Origin: an uncultured Actinomycetes bacterium
GTDB taxonomy: Bacteria; Actinomycetota; Thermoleophilia; Solirubrobacterales; Thermoleophilaceae
NCBI GenBank assembly: GCA_946481495.1
Contig: CAMLNW010000060.1
Location: 1 to 12,132 of the forward strand
Length of the DNA: 12,132 nt
Reading direction: 5' to 3'
Part shown: one piece after another, positions 1 to 7,191 of the stretch
Position numbering within the stretch: the first letter of the stretch is position 1
Layout of the letters: each line of letters begins with the position of its first letter
Translations under genes and position numbers: made by a program
Notes under the pieces: model-generated
Database searches by the model: none
Seen by the model: the letters and a program-made list of their open reading frames with translations, nothing else
What the model was told of the DNA's origin: nothing

Positions 1-2
1 GC

Positions 3-257
3 GACTGCTGGCCGGTCGTCGCGGGGGCGTTCCAGGCGCGTGCCACGACGCTGCTGGCGGGCGGGGCGCTTGTCGGGCTGGCTGCCACTGCGCTCGGCAT
101 CGTCCTGCAGGCGGCGACCGCCAGCGGCGGGTCGTTCTGGTCGGCGCTCGACGGCGGCCTCGTCCACGATGTGCTGAACACTCGCTTCGGCGACGTCTGG
201 AAGCTCCGCTTCACGGCGTTCGGAGCGCTCGCGGCGCTGTTGCGGGCGTCGCCGTGA
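3..257 (+). CDS. copD: CopD-type copper resistance membrane protein, N-terminal fragment (5' end outside window)
   Basis: This frame is open from the window edge to a TGA at 255-257. It reads as a CopD-domain membrane segment: two hydrophobic stretches, with the intervening motif LNTRFGDVWKLRF, which matches the conserved TRFG-x-xW region of CopD and CopC-CopD fusion proteins. CopD proteins sit in the inner membrane and are thought to move copper with the periplasmic CopC partner. The gene begins before the window, so a fused CopC domain could lie upstream. The frame stops inside what is normally a continuous multi-spanning domain. The next frame (254-1141) picks up the following CopD helices, so the two pieces probably belong to one gene broken by a frameshift with some loss of sequence. 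A true two-gene split with a 4-nt GTGA overlap is the alternative. Confidence 0.7.
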   Translation, partial: DCWPVVAGAFQARATTLLAGGALVGLAATALGIVLQAATASGGSFWSALDGGLVHDVLNTRFGDVWKLRFTAFGALAALLRASP

Positions 258-1141
258 CGTGCCTCTACCTCGTGGTCGCGCCGGCGCTCGGTGGCCACGC
301 CGGTGCCGGCGACGACAAGACGCTGCTGGTGCCACTCGACATCGTCCACGTTGCGGCGATGAGCTGCTGGGTCGGTGGCGTGGCGCTGCTGTTGCTGGCG
401 GTCCCGGCCGCGACACGGCGGCTCGAGCCGGCCGACCGCACGCGCCTGCTCGCAACGCTGGTCGCGCGCTTCTCGACGGTGGCGCTGGTCGCCGTTGCGG
501 CGCTGGTCGCGTCTGGGGTGGCGCAGTCGATCCTCTACCTCGATTCGCTGTCCGACCTCGTCGACACGGCGTTTGGGCGGGCGATCGTTGCCAAGGTCGT
601 GCTGCTCGGCGCGCTGGTCACGTTGGGCGCCTACAACCGCCGTCGCTCGCAACCCGCGCTGAAGCGGCTGGCGGCGGGCGCGGAGGCTCCGGGCCGCGCA
701 GGTCTCGCGCTGCGCCGCACGCTGCGCGCCGAGGTTGCGCTGATGGCGGCCGTGCTCGCCGTGACGGCGGCACTCGTCGCCTACTCGCCATCGGCCGACG
801 GGAGCGCGGGGGGACCGTTCAGCGACTCGGCCGACCTCGGCCCGGCGCGGATCGAGCTGACTGTCGATCCCGCACGCGCCGGGCGCAACGAGGTCCACGT
901 CTATCTGTTCGACCGGCGCACCGGCGCCCAGTACGACCAGCCGCGCCAGCTGGCGATCACGGCGGCTGAGACCGAGCGCGACATCGGCCCGATCGCGCTC
1001 GACGTGCGCAAGGCAGGTCCCGGCCACTACACGGTCGCGCGTGCCGATCTCGCCCCGGCTGGCGACTGGTCGCTGGTCGTGCGCGCACCGGTATCGGACT
1101 TCGAGGAGTTGCGGACCGCGTTCGAGGTCCCGATCCGGTGA
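254..1141 (+). CDS. copD: CopD-type copper resistance protein, C-terminal part with a periplasmic beta domain
   Basis: The 295-residue product has about five hydrophobic helices (roughly residues 2-14, 30-52, 75-95, 110-127 and 160-178). It carries CopD-like residues: a GGHAG motif at 13-17, His32 and the MSCWVGG motif at 36-42. A hydrophilic C-terminal domain (about 190-295) resembles the YtkA/FixH-like or YcnJ C-terminal beta domain. The predicted role is copper movement or handling across the cytoplasmic membrane. The GTG at 254 overlaps the TGA of the preceding CopD fragment. That start would fall at the edge of a transmembrane helix, and the same frame upstream encodes further hydrophobic residues, which favours a frame-broken single gene over an independent start. 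The gene for the YcnI-like protein follows 44 nt downstream, as expected for a copper operon. The family call is firm; the start is uncertain. Confidence 0.8.
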   Translation: MTCLYLVVAPALGGHAGAGDDKTLLVPLDIVHVAAMSCWVGGVALLLLAVPAATRRLEPADRTRLLATLVARFSTVALVAVAALVASGVAQSILYLDSLSDLVDTAFGRAIVAKVVLLGALVTLGAYNRRRSQPALKRLAAGAEAPGRAGLALRRTLRAEVALMAAVLAVTAALVAYSPSADGSAGGPFSDSADLGPARIELTVDPARAGRNEVHVYLFDRRTGAQYDQPRQLAITAAETERDIGPIALDVRKAGPGHYTVARADLAPAGDWSLVVRAPVSDFEELRTAFEVPIR

Positions 1142-1173
1142 GGACACAGAGCTTGAAGACCACAACCAGAAAG

Positions 1174-1179
1174 AAGGAG
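1174..1179 (+). promoter_or_regulatory. Ribosome binding site (AAGGAG) for the YcnI-like gene
   Basis: AAGGAG lies 6 nt before the ATG at 1186. It selects that start over the in-frame GTG at 1138, which would place 16 charged residues in front of the signal peptide. Confidence 0.8.
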
Positions 1180-1185
1180 AGTCCG

Positions 1186-1881
1186 ATGAGGTTCAAGACG
1201 ACGTTCGCCGCCACGCTGGCGGTCTCGCTGACGGCGGCGGCCCCGGCCGCGGCGCACATCACGATCGCACCCGCGGAGGCGCCGGCCGACGGCTACGCGA
1301 CGCTGCAGGTTCAGGTGCCGCACGGCTGCGACGGCTCGCCGACGAAGGCGATCCGCGTGCAGATTCCCGAGTCGGTGCCGAGCGTGACGCCGCAGGTGCA
1401 TCCCGGCTGGGAGGTGACGACGAAGGACGGCCCGAAGGATGCCGTCGAGTTGCACGGCGAGACGATCACGCGCGGCGTCAAGGAAGTCGTCTGGACCGCC
1501 ACCGAGGCCGACCCGCTGCCCGACGACCGGCTCGACCTGTTCGGCATGAGCGTCAAGCTGCCGGCCGGGAAGGCGGGCGACCCGGTCTACTTCCCGACCG
1601 TCGCGCAGTGCGTGAAGGGCGAGGAGGGCTGGATCCAGATTCCGCAAGCGGGCGAGAGCGAGGACGATCTCGAGTCGCCGGCGCCGGTGGTGACGCTGAC
1701 CGCGAGCGAGGGCGAGCACGGCGTCGCGAGCGCCGATGGCGATGAGCACGAGTCGGTCGCGAGCGACACCGATGACGAGGGACCGTCGACAGGCCTAGTG
1801 ATCGCCGCGCTCGTGCTCGGCGGACTCGGACTGCTGACTGGATTGATCGCTCTGATCGGCGGGCGGAGCAAGCGCGCGTAG
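1186..1881 (+). CDS. ycnI: YcnI-like (DUF1775) exported copper-binding protein
   Basis: The 231-residue product has a clear signal peptide (residues 1-23) ending AAA, followed by His24. In characterised YcnI proteins the mature N-terminal His forms a mono-histidine brace for Cu(II) together with a conserved Trp, here probably Trp149 in the GWIQIP motif. Cys48 and Cys142 could form a structural disulfide. After the DUF1775 domain (about 24-155) comes an acidic, Ser-rich linker, then a single transmembrane helix (about 203-225) and a basic tail (RSKRA), so the domain is anchored on the outer face of the membrane. The ATG at 1186 is chosen for its AAGGAG and signal peptide. The gene directly follows the CopD-type gene, so a role in copper delivery or acquisition is inferred. 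The family assignment is strong. Confidence 0.9.
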   Translation: MRFKTTFAATLAVSLTAAAPAAAHITIAPAEAPADGYATLQVQVPHGCDGSPTKAIRVQIPESVPSVTPQVHPGWEVTTKDGPKDAVELHGETITRGVKEVVWTATEADPLPDDRLDLFGMSVKLPAGKAGDPVYFPTVAQCVKGEEGWIQIPQAGESEDDLESPAPVVTLTASEGEHGVASADGDEHESVASDTDDEGPSTGLVIAALVLGGLGLLTGLIALIGGRSKRA

Positions 1882-1890
1882 ACGCCGATC

Positions 1891-1928
1891 GACGCGGACC
1901 GTGGTGGCAGCAGGCTACGGTCCGCGTC
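1891..1928 (+). terminator. Terminator-like hairpin after the copper operon
   Basis: Perfect 12-bp inverted arms (1891-1902 and 1917-1928) enclose a 14-nt loop, 9 nt after the YcnI stop codon. The following bases (TCCTAGTCTT) are only moderately T-rich, so this is a GC-type intrinsic terminator or an mRNA-stabilising hairpin. It separates the copper genes from the thiol oxidoreductase genes. Confidence 0.65.
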
Positions 1929-1931
1929 TCC

Positions 1932-1937
1932 TAGTCT
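1932..1937 (+). promoter_or_regulatory. Candidate -10 (TAGTCT) for the DsbA-like/VKOR pair
   Basis: TAGTCT fits TAnnnT and is identical to the hexamer in front of the MFS gene. It sits 13 nt before the GTG at 1951, just after the hairpin. A GGAGAAGG stretch (1939-1946) between them can act as ribosome binding site. No convincing -35 box is visible. Confidence 0.35.
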
Positions 1938-1950
1938 TGGAGAAGGGGAC

Positions 1951-2745
1951 GTGAGCTCGAGAGCAGACGAGAAGCAGCGGCGGCGTGAGGAGCCCGAGCG
2001 ACGGGAGGCGGCCGAGAGCAGCGCCGACCGGCGCAAGCGGCGGCTGTGGCTGCTTGTCGCGCTGCTGGTGACGGCGGCGGTCGTCGTCGGCGTGCTTGCG
2101 CTGGCAAGCAGCGACGACAGTGGGCCGCAGGGGCTTGGAGGCGGCAGCTCACTACAGGGCCAGGCCGAGGTCAACCGGACCTTCGCCGGCATTCCACAGC
2201 AGGGAATCGCTGTTGGAGATCCGGATGCGCCGGTCACGATCGTCGAGTTCGTCGACCTGCAGTGCCCGTTCTGCGCCCAGTTCGCGCGCAACGAGCTGCC
2301 CGAGCTGGTGCGGCGCTGGGTGCGCACCGGCAAGGCGAGGCTCGAGCTGCGCGTCTTGACCTTTCTCGGCGAGGACTCGGTGCGTGCTGGCCAGGTCGCG
2401 GCGGCCGCCGCCGAACAGGATCGCGGCTGGCAGTTCGCCGATCTGCTCTTCGCCAACCAGGGGCCGGAGAACAGCGGCTACGTCACCGACGAGTTCCTAC
2501 GCGAGGTCGCGGGCGGAGTGGACCGCCTCGACGTCGACAAGGCACTCGCCGACGCCGAGGGGCCGGCCGCGACGACACAGCTGCGTCGCGCTGCGGCGGC
2601 CGCCGAGACGCTCGGTGTCGACTCGACGCCGACCTTCTACGCGTCGCGTCGCGGCGGGACGCTCGAGCAGCTCCAGCTCAGCGAGCTGACCGCGGACGCG
2701 GTTGGCGCTGAGATCGACCGGCTGCAGGGCAGTGGCGGCGGCTGA
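1951..2745 (+). CDS. Membrane-anchored DsbA-like thiol:disulfide oxidoreductase
   Basis: The 264-residue product starts with a highly charged cytoplasmic tail (1-31), followed by one transmembrane anchor (about 32-52) and a Gly/Ser-rich linker. A thioredoxin-fold domain (about 75-262) carries the active site CPFC at 105-108 and the TP pair at 226-227 expected for the cis-proline loop. This is the DsbA/BdbD/thioredoxin_4 type that introduces disulfides into exported proteins. The GTG at 1951 is preceded by GGAGAAGG. The 3' end overlaps the VKOR gene by 14 nt, so the two are translationally coupled, and VKOR is the expected partner that reoxidises this protein. The family call is strong; client proteins are unknown. 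Confidence 0.9.
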   Translation: MSSRADEKQRRREEPERREAAESSADRRKRRLWLLVALLVTAAVVVGVLALASSDDSGPQGLGGGSSLQGQAEVNRTFAGIPQQGIAVGDPDAPVTIVEFVDLQCPFCAQFARNELPELVRRWVRTGKARLELRVLTFLGEDSVRAGQVAAAAAEQDRGWQFADLLFANQGPENSGYVTDEFLREVAGGVDRLDVDKALADAEGPAATTQLRRAAAAAETLGVDSTPTFYASRRGGTLEQLQLSELTADAVGAEIDRLQGSGGG

Positions 2746-3172
2746 GCCGGCACGGGCAGCACCGGCGAATGACCGCGATCGTCTGACACTGGCGATCGCG
2801 GCGCTCGCCGTCATAGGGCTGGCAATCGCCGGCTACCTGACCTACGTCCACTACTCCGACATCGAGCCGGTCTGCACGACCGGCGGCTGCGCGAAGGTCC
2901 AGGGCTCCGAGTACGCCGAGCTGGGCGGCGTGCCAGTCGCGCTGATCGGACTGCTCGGCTACGTGTCGATCCTCGTCTCGTTGGCGATCCCGGGTGAGAC
3001 TGGGCGGGCCGCCACGGCGCTGATGGCGCTGGTCGGCTTCGGCTACAGCGCCTACCTGACCTACCTGGAGCTCGACGTGATCGACGCGATCTGCCAGTGG
3101 TGCGTCGGCAGCGCGATCGTCATGACTGCGATCGCGGTCTTGGCGGTCGTCAGGATGCTGCGCGCGCCGTAG
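2732..3172 (+). CDS. Vitamin K epoxide reductase (VKOR) family protein
   Basis: The 146-residue membrane protein (four or five helices) carries the VKOR signature: loop cysteines Cys48 and Cys53, Ser59 and Gly65, then the quinone-side active site CQWC at 121-124. Bacterial VKOR homologues pass electrons from a DsbA-like partner to quinones and replace DsbB in actinobacteria. The DsbA-like gene immediately upstream overlaps by 14 nt, which fits that pairing. I choose the GTG at 2732 because it gives a short cytoplasmic leader; an in-frame TTG at 2702 would add 10 residues. The ribosome binding site is weak (AGGG, 2 nt from the start), so translation probably depends on coupling. The 3' end overlaps the convergent regulator gene by 23 nt. 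Confidence 0.9.
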   Translation: MAAAEPARAAPANDRDRLTLAIAALAVIGLAIAGYLTYVHYSDIEPVCTTGGCAKVQGSEYAELGGVPVALIGLLGYVSILVSLAIPGETGRAATALMALVGFGYSAYLTYLELDVIDAICQWCVGSAIVMTAIAVLAVVRMLRAP

Positions 3173-3611
3173 CGCTGTGGCGCGCGGCGCGCCAGCCGAC
3201 GAGGCTGCGTCCGAGCAGCGGCGAGATGCTGAATGCGAGGCGCTCCGCCTCGACTTCGGAGTCGGCTTCGTCGAGCCCGAGCACTTCATGGGTCAGCTCG
3301 TAGGCCGCCACCCGGCGCGAGCGCAGCACGAGCGCGGCGCTGGTGCCCGCGATGGTCAGCGCGACCGACTCCGGTTCGACCAGCCCAAGGCTGCGCAGTC
3401 GGCCGATCGCCTCGGAGGTCGTCGGCGCCGAGACGTCGAGATGGCGGCTGAGGCTGCTCTGCGACGGCCGCTGATCGCCCTCGGAGAGATCGAGGATCGC
3501 AAGCAGGTAGCGCGCCATGCCGGCGGTCAGCTCGACGCAGGGGTGAGTCTCCACGACCACGACGTCGTCCGAGACGACGACGACGTCGGTGGGTGACTTG
3601 CTGGCGGGCAT
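3150..3611 (-). CDS. DtxR/MntR-like transcriptional regulator with degenerate metal sites
   Basis: The 153-residue product has a winged-helix DNA-binding domain (about residues 30-85) of the DtxR/MntR type, with a recognition helix around SAPTTSEAIGRL, and a helical dimerisation domain (about 86-140). There is no SH3-like third domain, so the length fits MntR-type members. Aligning by eye to MntR around the VLGLDEADSEVEAE segment, the positions of MntR Asp8, Glu11, His77, Glu102 and His103 hold Arg, Leu, Val, Ala and Phe; only the Glu99 position is acidic. Metal control may therefore be lost or changed. The gene is divergent from the haloalkane dehalogenase with a 48-nt gap, and a Mn-type SOD lies beyond, so either could be a target. 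No Shine-Dalgarno is seen before the ATG at 3611, but a TAATCT lies 7 nt upstream. Confidence 0.75.
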   Translation of the reverse strand: MPASKSPTDVVVVSDDVVVVETHPCVELTAGMARYLLAILDLSEGDQRPSQSSLSRHLDVSAPTTSEAIGRLRSLGLVEPESVALTIAGTSAALVLRSRRVAAYELTHEVLGLDEADSEVEAERLAFSISPLLGRSLVGWRAARHSATARAAS

Positions 3612-3618
3612 CTACACG

Positions 3619-3624
3619 AGATTA
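3619..3624 (-). promoter_or_regulatory. Leaderless -10 candidate (TAATCT) for the DtxR-like gene
   Basis: On the minus strand TAATCT is followed by exactly 7 nt and then the ATG at 3611. That spacing is typical of actinobacterial leaderless promoters, and no Shine-Dalgarno is present. Confidence 0.45.
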
Positions 3625-3646
3625 CCCGAGCCACTGGTCGGTCGAT

Positions 3647-3652
3647 TAGGGT
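3647..3652 (+). promoter_or_regulatory. Leaderless -10 candidate (TAGGGT) for the haloalkane dehalogenase
   Basis: TAGGGT is followed by exactly 7 nt and then the ATG at 3660. It mirrors the minus-strand hexamer at 3619-3624, so both genes are probably transcribed from this 48-nt gap. Confidence 0.45.
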
Positions 3653-3659
3653 CGGCGCG

Positions 3660-4532
3660 ATGGACGTCCATCACACGCCAGACGAGCGCTTCGCCGATCT
3701 GCCCGGCTATCCGTTCGAGCCGAACTACGCGGAGGTCAACGGGCTGCGGATGCACTACGTCGACGAGGGGGAGGGGAGCCCGGTCGTCTGCTTCCACGGC
3801 GAGCCGTCCTGGTCGTACCTGTACCGCAAGCTGCTGCCGCCGCTGGTCGCCGCCGGCCATCGCGTGATCTGCCCCGACCTCGCCGGCTTCGGCCGCTCCG
3901 ACAAGCCGACGGACTTCGGTTGGTACTCCTACGACCGCCACGTCGAGCAGATGACCGGCCTGCTCGACGGGCTCGACCTGACCGGCGCCACGGTCGTCGT
4001 CCAGGACTGGGGCGGAGCGATCGGGCTGCGCTGGGCGGTCGAGCACGCCGAGCTCGTCGAGCGGCTCGTGATCATGAACACCGGCCTGTTCTCCGGCCAT
4101 GTCAGCAAGGGCTTCCTGCGTTGGCGGGCGTTCGCCGAGCAGAATCCCGACCTACCGGTCGGCTTCATCCTCCAGGGCGGGACGGCTACCGAGCTGGGAC
4201 CGGATGTCGTGGCCGCCTACGAGGCGCCGTTCCCGGACGCCGCGTCGAAGGCCGGTGCCGCGACCTTCCCGCTACTCGTGCCGACCGACGCGAACTCGCC
4301 TGGCGCGGCCGAGATGACGGTCGTCAGGGACGAGCTGTCGCGCTGGGAGAAGCCGGCGCTGGTCGCCTTCTCGGACTCCGACCCGATCTTCCCGTCGCCG
4401 AAGGCGGGTCAGGTGTTCGTCGACCTGATCCCGGGAGCGGGTGAGCAGGTCGTCATCGAGGGTGCGGCGCACTTCCTCCAGGAGGACCGCGGCGAGGTCA
4501 TCGCCACGGCCATCCTGGAGTGGATGAGCTAG
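3660..4532 (+). CDS. Haloalkane dehalogenase (DhlA-like, subfamily I alpha/beta hydrolase)
   Basis: The 290-residue product is an alpha/beta hydrolase with a full haloalkane dehalogenase signature. HGEPSW at 46-51 forms the oxyanion and halide region, VVQDWGG holds nucleophile Asp116 and halide-binding Trp117, Asp241 (SDSDPIF) is the likely acid, and His271 (GAAHFLQED) is the base. Trp155 in the cap (FLRWRAF) matches the second halide-binding Trp of DhlA-type enzymes, and the cap motif AYEAPFPD resembles DhlA. Such enzymes hydrolyse carbon-halogen bonds to give an alcohol and halide in the cytoplasm. The natural substrate cannot be read from the sequence. The gene stands alone, divergent from a DtxR-like regulator, and its stop codon directly abuts that of the SOD gene. 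Confidence 0.88.
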   Translation: MDVHHTPDERFADLPGYPFEPNYAEVNGLRMHYVDEGEGSPVVCFHGEPSWSYLYRKLLPPLVAAGHRVICPDLAGFGRSDKPTDFGWYSYDRHVEQMTGLLDGLDLTGATVVVQDWGGAIGLRWAVEHAELVERLVIMNTGLFSGHVSKGFLRWRAFAEQNPDLPVGFILQGGTATELGPDVVAAYEAPFPDAASKAGAATFPLLVPTDANSPGAAEMTVVRDELSRWEKPALVAFSDSDPIFPSPKAGQVFVDLIPGAGEQVVIEGAAHFLQEDRGEVIATAILEWMS

Positions 4533-5138
<606 letters not shown>

Positions 5139-5144
5139 TGGCGT

Positions 5145-5150
5145 TCCTTT
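5145..5150 (-). promoter_or_regulatory. Ribosome binding site (AAAGGA) of the SOD gene
   Basis: On the minus strand AAAGGA lies 6 nt before the ATG at 5138, fixing the start of the 201-residue protein. Confidence 0.7.
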
Positions 5151-5165
5151 CGTGGTCTCGCCGCG

Positions 5166-5171
5166 AGTCTA
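5166..5171 (-). promoter_or_regulatory. Candidate -10 (TAGACT) of the SOD gene
   Basis: TAGACT fits TAnnnT and lies 27 nt before the SOD start, leaving room for a short leader with the AAAGGA site. No clear -35 box is visible. Confidence 0.35.
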
Positions 5172-5185
5172 TTTGGCGGCTTGAG

Positions 5186-6316
5186 TCAGGCTGTCTCGGG
5201 GCTGAGATCGAGCTCGGCGTCGGCGTAGACGACGCCGATCGGCTCGACGACCACCTGACGCGGGCCCTCCTCGACCCGTCCGGCGATCAGCGCCTCATGG
5301 CCGAGGCTCTGCGCGATCTCGACCACCTGCTCGCCCGTTCCGGCCCCGGTGTACACCGCGAAGCCGCTACCCATGTTGAGCGTGCTGTAGGCGGCGTGGG
5401 CGTCCATCTCGGACTGCTCGGCGAGGAACGCCAAGACCTCCGGCACCGGCGGCAGCGCCGTGATCCGGTAGCTCAGCTCGCGGCTCGGCCGCATCAGCTT
5501 CAGCAGGCCGTGGCCGGTGACGTGGCTGTAGTAGCTGACCGGGACGTTCGCCTCGGCGAGCGCGCCGACCAGCTTCGCGTAGAGGATCGACGGGTCGAGC
5601 AGCGCGTCGCCGTAGGCGCGGCCGCTCGGGAGCGGGGTCGCGTAGCCGTCCGGCAGGCGGTCGGCGATCAGCCGCGCCAGCGAGGCGCCGTTCGCGTGCA
5701 GGCCGCTGCTCGCGACCATCACGATCTCGTCGCCGGGGGAGAGGTCCTGGCCGAGCACCGGCTTGCGCCCCGCGGGCATCGCGCCGACAGCGCTGCCCGC
5801 GAGCTCGATGTCCTCGCTGTTGACGAGTCCCGGCAGCGATGGCGACTCGCCGCCGCCCCAGGTCGCGCCAGCGTCCGCGCAGGCACGGCTCCAGCCCTCG
5901 ACCAGCGCCGCGTGCCACTCGCTCTTGCGGTACCAGTCCGACGATCCGGTCGCGAAGTAGGCGTTGACCACCAGCGGCAGGGCGCCGACACAGATCAAGT
6001 CGTTGACGATCGCCGCGACCGTGTCGTAGGCGACGGCGTCGAAGCGGTTGAGCCCGAGCTGCTCGGCGACCTGGCGCGAAGCGACCGCCTTCGTGCCCAG
6101 CCCCTCCATCACGAACGCCAGCGTCCGGTCGCCGAGCTCGAAGACGAACGCCGGCTCGCCGCGCGACACGTCGAGCGCCTTGCCACCGTGTGCTTCGAGG
6201 GCCGCTGATGTGCCCAGCGCCGCCGTCAGCGCCAGCCGCTTGCCAGCGTCGAGCGTCGCGTAGTCGACCCCGGCGCTGGCGTATGCGGACTCGCCGCTTT
6301 GCTTCGGATCGCTCAT
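5186..6316 (-). CDS. purM: PurM-like protein (AIR synthetase family, diverged)
   Basis: The 376-residue product has the order of PurM motifs: YASAGVDY near the N terminus (12-19), EGLGTK at 71-76 where most PurM have DGVGTK, VNDLICVGA at 104-112, then ESPSLPGL, HANGASLARL, the TGHGLLKL segment and TLNMGSGF. PurM closes formylglycinamidine ribonucleotide to aminoimidazole ribonucleotide with ATP in purine synthesis. The substitutions and the lack of pur neighbours mean it could be a diverged paralogue instead. The ATG at 6316 is chosen because the frame extended to 6421 runs through the tRNA-Leu gene and gives a typical tRNA-derived false N terminus. No Shine-Dalgarno is visible. The gene starts 27 nt after the tRNA 3' end on the same strand, so co-transcription followed by tRNA processing is likely. 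Confidence 0.75.
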   Translation of the reverse strand: MSDPKQSGESAYASAGVDYATLDAGKRLALTAALGTSAALEAHGGKALDVSRGEPAFVFELGDRTLAFVMEGLGTKAVASRQVAEQLGLNRFDAVAYDTVAAIVNDLICVGALPLVVNAYFATGSSDWYRKSEWHAALVEGWSRACADAGATWGGGESPSLPGLVNSEDIELAGSAVGAMPAGRKPVLGQDLSPGDEIVMVASSGLHANGASLARLIADRLPDGYATPLPSGRAYGDALLDPSILYAKLVGALAEANVPVSYYSHVTGHGLLKLMRPSRELSYRITALPPVPEVLAFLAEQSEMDAHAAYSTLNMGSGFAVYTGAGTGEQVVEIAQSLGHEALIAGRVEEGPRQVVVEPIGVVYADAELDLSPETA

Positions 6317-6343
6317 CGAGTGCGGGAGAGGCCTGCCTGCAAG

Positions 6344-6427
6344 TGCGGATGAGAGGACTCGAACCTCCAAGCCTGTTAAGGCACGGCGACCTGAACGCCG
6401 CGTGTTTACCAATTTCACCACATCCGC
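6344..6427 (-). tRNA. tRNA-Leu (anticodon CAG)
   Basis: The 84-nt minus-strand sequence folds as a class II tRNA. Acceptor arms GCGGATG and CATCCGC pair perfectly, and the anticodon stem CGGCG/CGCCG holds the loop TTCAGGT with anticodon CAG (plus-strand 6391-6393), reading CUG. A long variable arm (TGCC/GGCT region) and a T arm with TTCGAGT complete it. The discriminator is A, and no CCA is encoded. Confidence 0.96.
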
Positions 6428-6438
6428 GTGGGCATCAG

Positions 6439-6444
6439 AATCTA
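6439..6444 (-). promoter_or_regulatory. Candidate -10 (TAGATT) of the tRNA-Leu gene, including the endonuclease stop codon
   Basis: TAGATT on the minus strand lies 11 nt before the tRNA 5' end, a good distance for a tRNA start site. Its first three bases are the TAG stop of the endonuclease-like gene. No clear -35 box is visible 17 nt further upstream. Confidence 0.4.
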
Positions 6445-7191
6445 GCGTTTGACGCCCACATGTGCCTCCATCAGGGCAACGCTTGGACGGCGGTAGACGC
6501 GGGCGCGCTTGGCATAGCGACGGTACTCAACGCCGACTTGGTCGCAGGTCTGACAGAACAGGCCGAGGATGTCCGTCGAGCAGTTGAAGAACTCGTAGGA
6601 CAGGTACTCGTACGGTCCCGTTCGGTTGATGAAGGAGCAGCCGTCGCTGCGGATACAGCCTCGAAGAAAACGCCAGGGAGCCTCGGTAACGGCTTTTGCC
6701 TGCCATGGCTCGAGGACGATCGGTCGCTCGTGTTTCTTGCCGGGTCCGTGCTGAGGGAAGAGGCATGGCAGATGGGACGAGTAGAGGTTGAGGATCGTCA
6801 TTGCACCGTCATGCCGATAGTGCGGCGTCACGACATTGCTTCCAAAGCACCGCTTCAAGAGAGCTGAGGATTCCTGCACGATCTCCGTGTGCTTGGAGTC
6901 GAGGTAGAGCCTGAAACGCCAGGTTCGAGGCATTCGAACGAGGTATCCGTCGCCCAGATATAGACCGAGCAACTCGGCGTAGTCGCCTGGCGCAAACGTC
7001 ATTTGACGCGCTGAGTGGCCACAGCGTGGACAGGCGACGCGACGCGAAATTGAGGACTTCGGCTGATAACGCGGCCGACGCCAGTCGCGGATCGTGGTGC
7101 GCGCTACGCCGGTTCGGCGGGCGACCTCGCAGTCGTTGAGGCCTGAGCGAACTAGTTGGAGGGCCTGCTCGCGGACGGCGGGGGAGTGCAT
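6442..7191 (-). CDS. Freestanding LAGLIDADG-type endonuclease with N-terminal HTH
   Basis: The 249-residue product (from the ATG at 7191) begins with a resolvase/transposase-like helix-turn-helix (AVREQALQLV to TTIRDWRRPRY). A short Cys motif CPRCGH follows, and then two LAGLIDADG-like motifs about 100 residues apart, LLGLYLGDG and FLRGCIRSDG, each with the acidic residue expected in the active site. That is the architecture of a single-chain homing endonuclease cutting DNA, here not inside an intron or intein. Base composition is visibly less GC-rich than its neighbours, suggesting transfer. The in-frame GTG at 7206 would add 5 residues and has a weak AGGG; I prefer the ATG because family members, as I remember them, begin at this point. 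It ends 14 nt before tRNA-Leu. Activity is unproven. Confidence 0.75.
   Translation of the reverse strand: MHSPAVREQALQLVRSGLNDCEVARRTGVARTTIRDWRRPRYQPKSSISRRVACPRCGHSARQMTFAPGDYAELLGLYLGDGYLVRMPRTWRFRLYLDSKHTEIVQESSALLKRCFGSNVVTPHYRHDGAMTILNLYSSHLPCLFPQHGPGKKHERPIVLEPWQAKAVTEAPWRFLRGCIRSDGCSFINRTGPYEYLSYEFFNCSTDILGLFCQTCDQVGVEYRRYAKRARVYRRPSVALMEAHVGVKR

Noticed and set aside
1138..1185. GTG at 1138 as the start of the YcnI-like protein
   Set aside because: It would bury the signal peptide behind 16 residues; the ATG at 1186 has AAGGAG and a standard signal sequence.
6317..6421. N-terminal extension of the PurM-like protein beginning MVKLVNT
   Set aside because: These codons are the tRNA-Leu gene read as protein, a known annotation artefact; the ATG at 6316 gives the normal family length.
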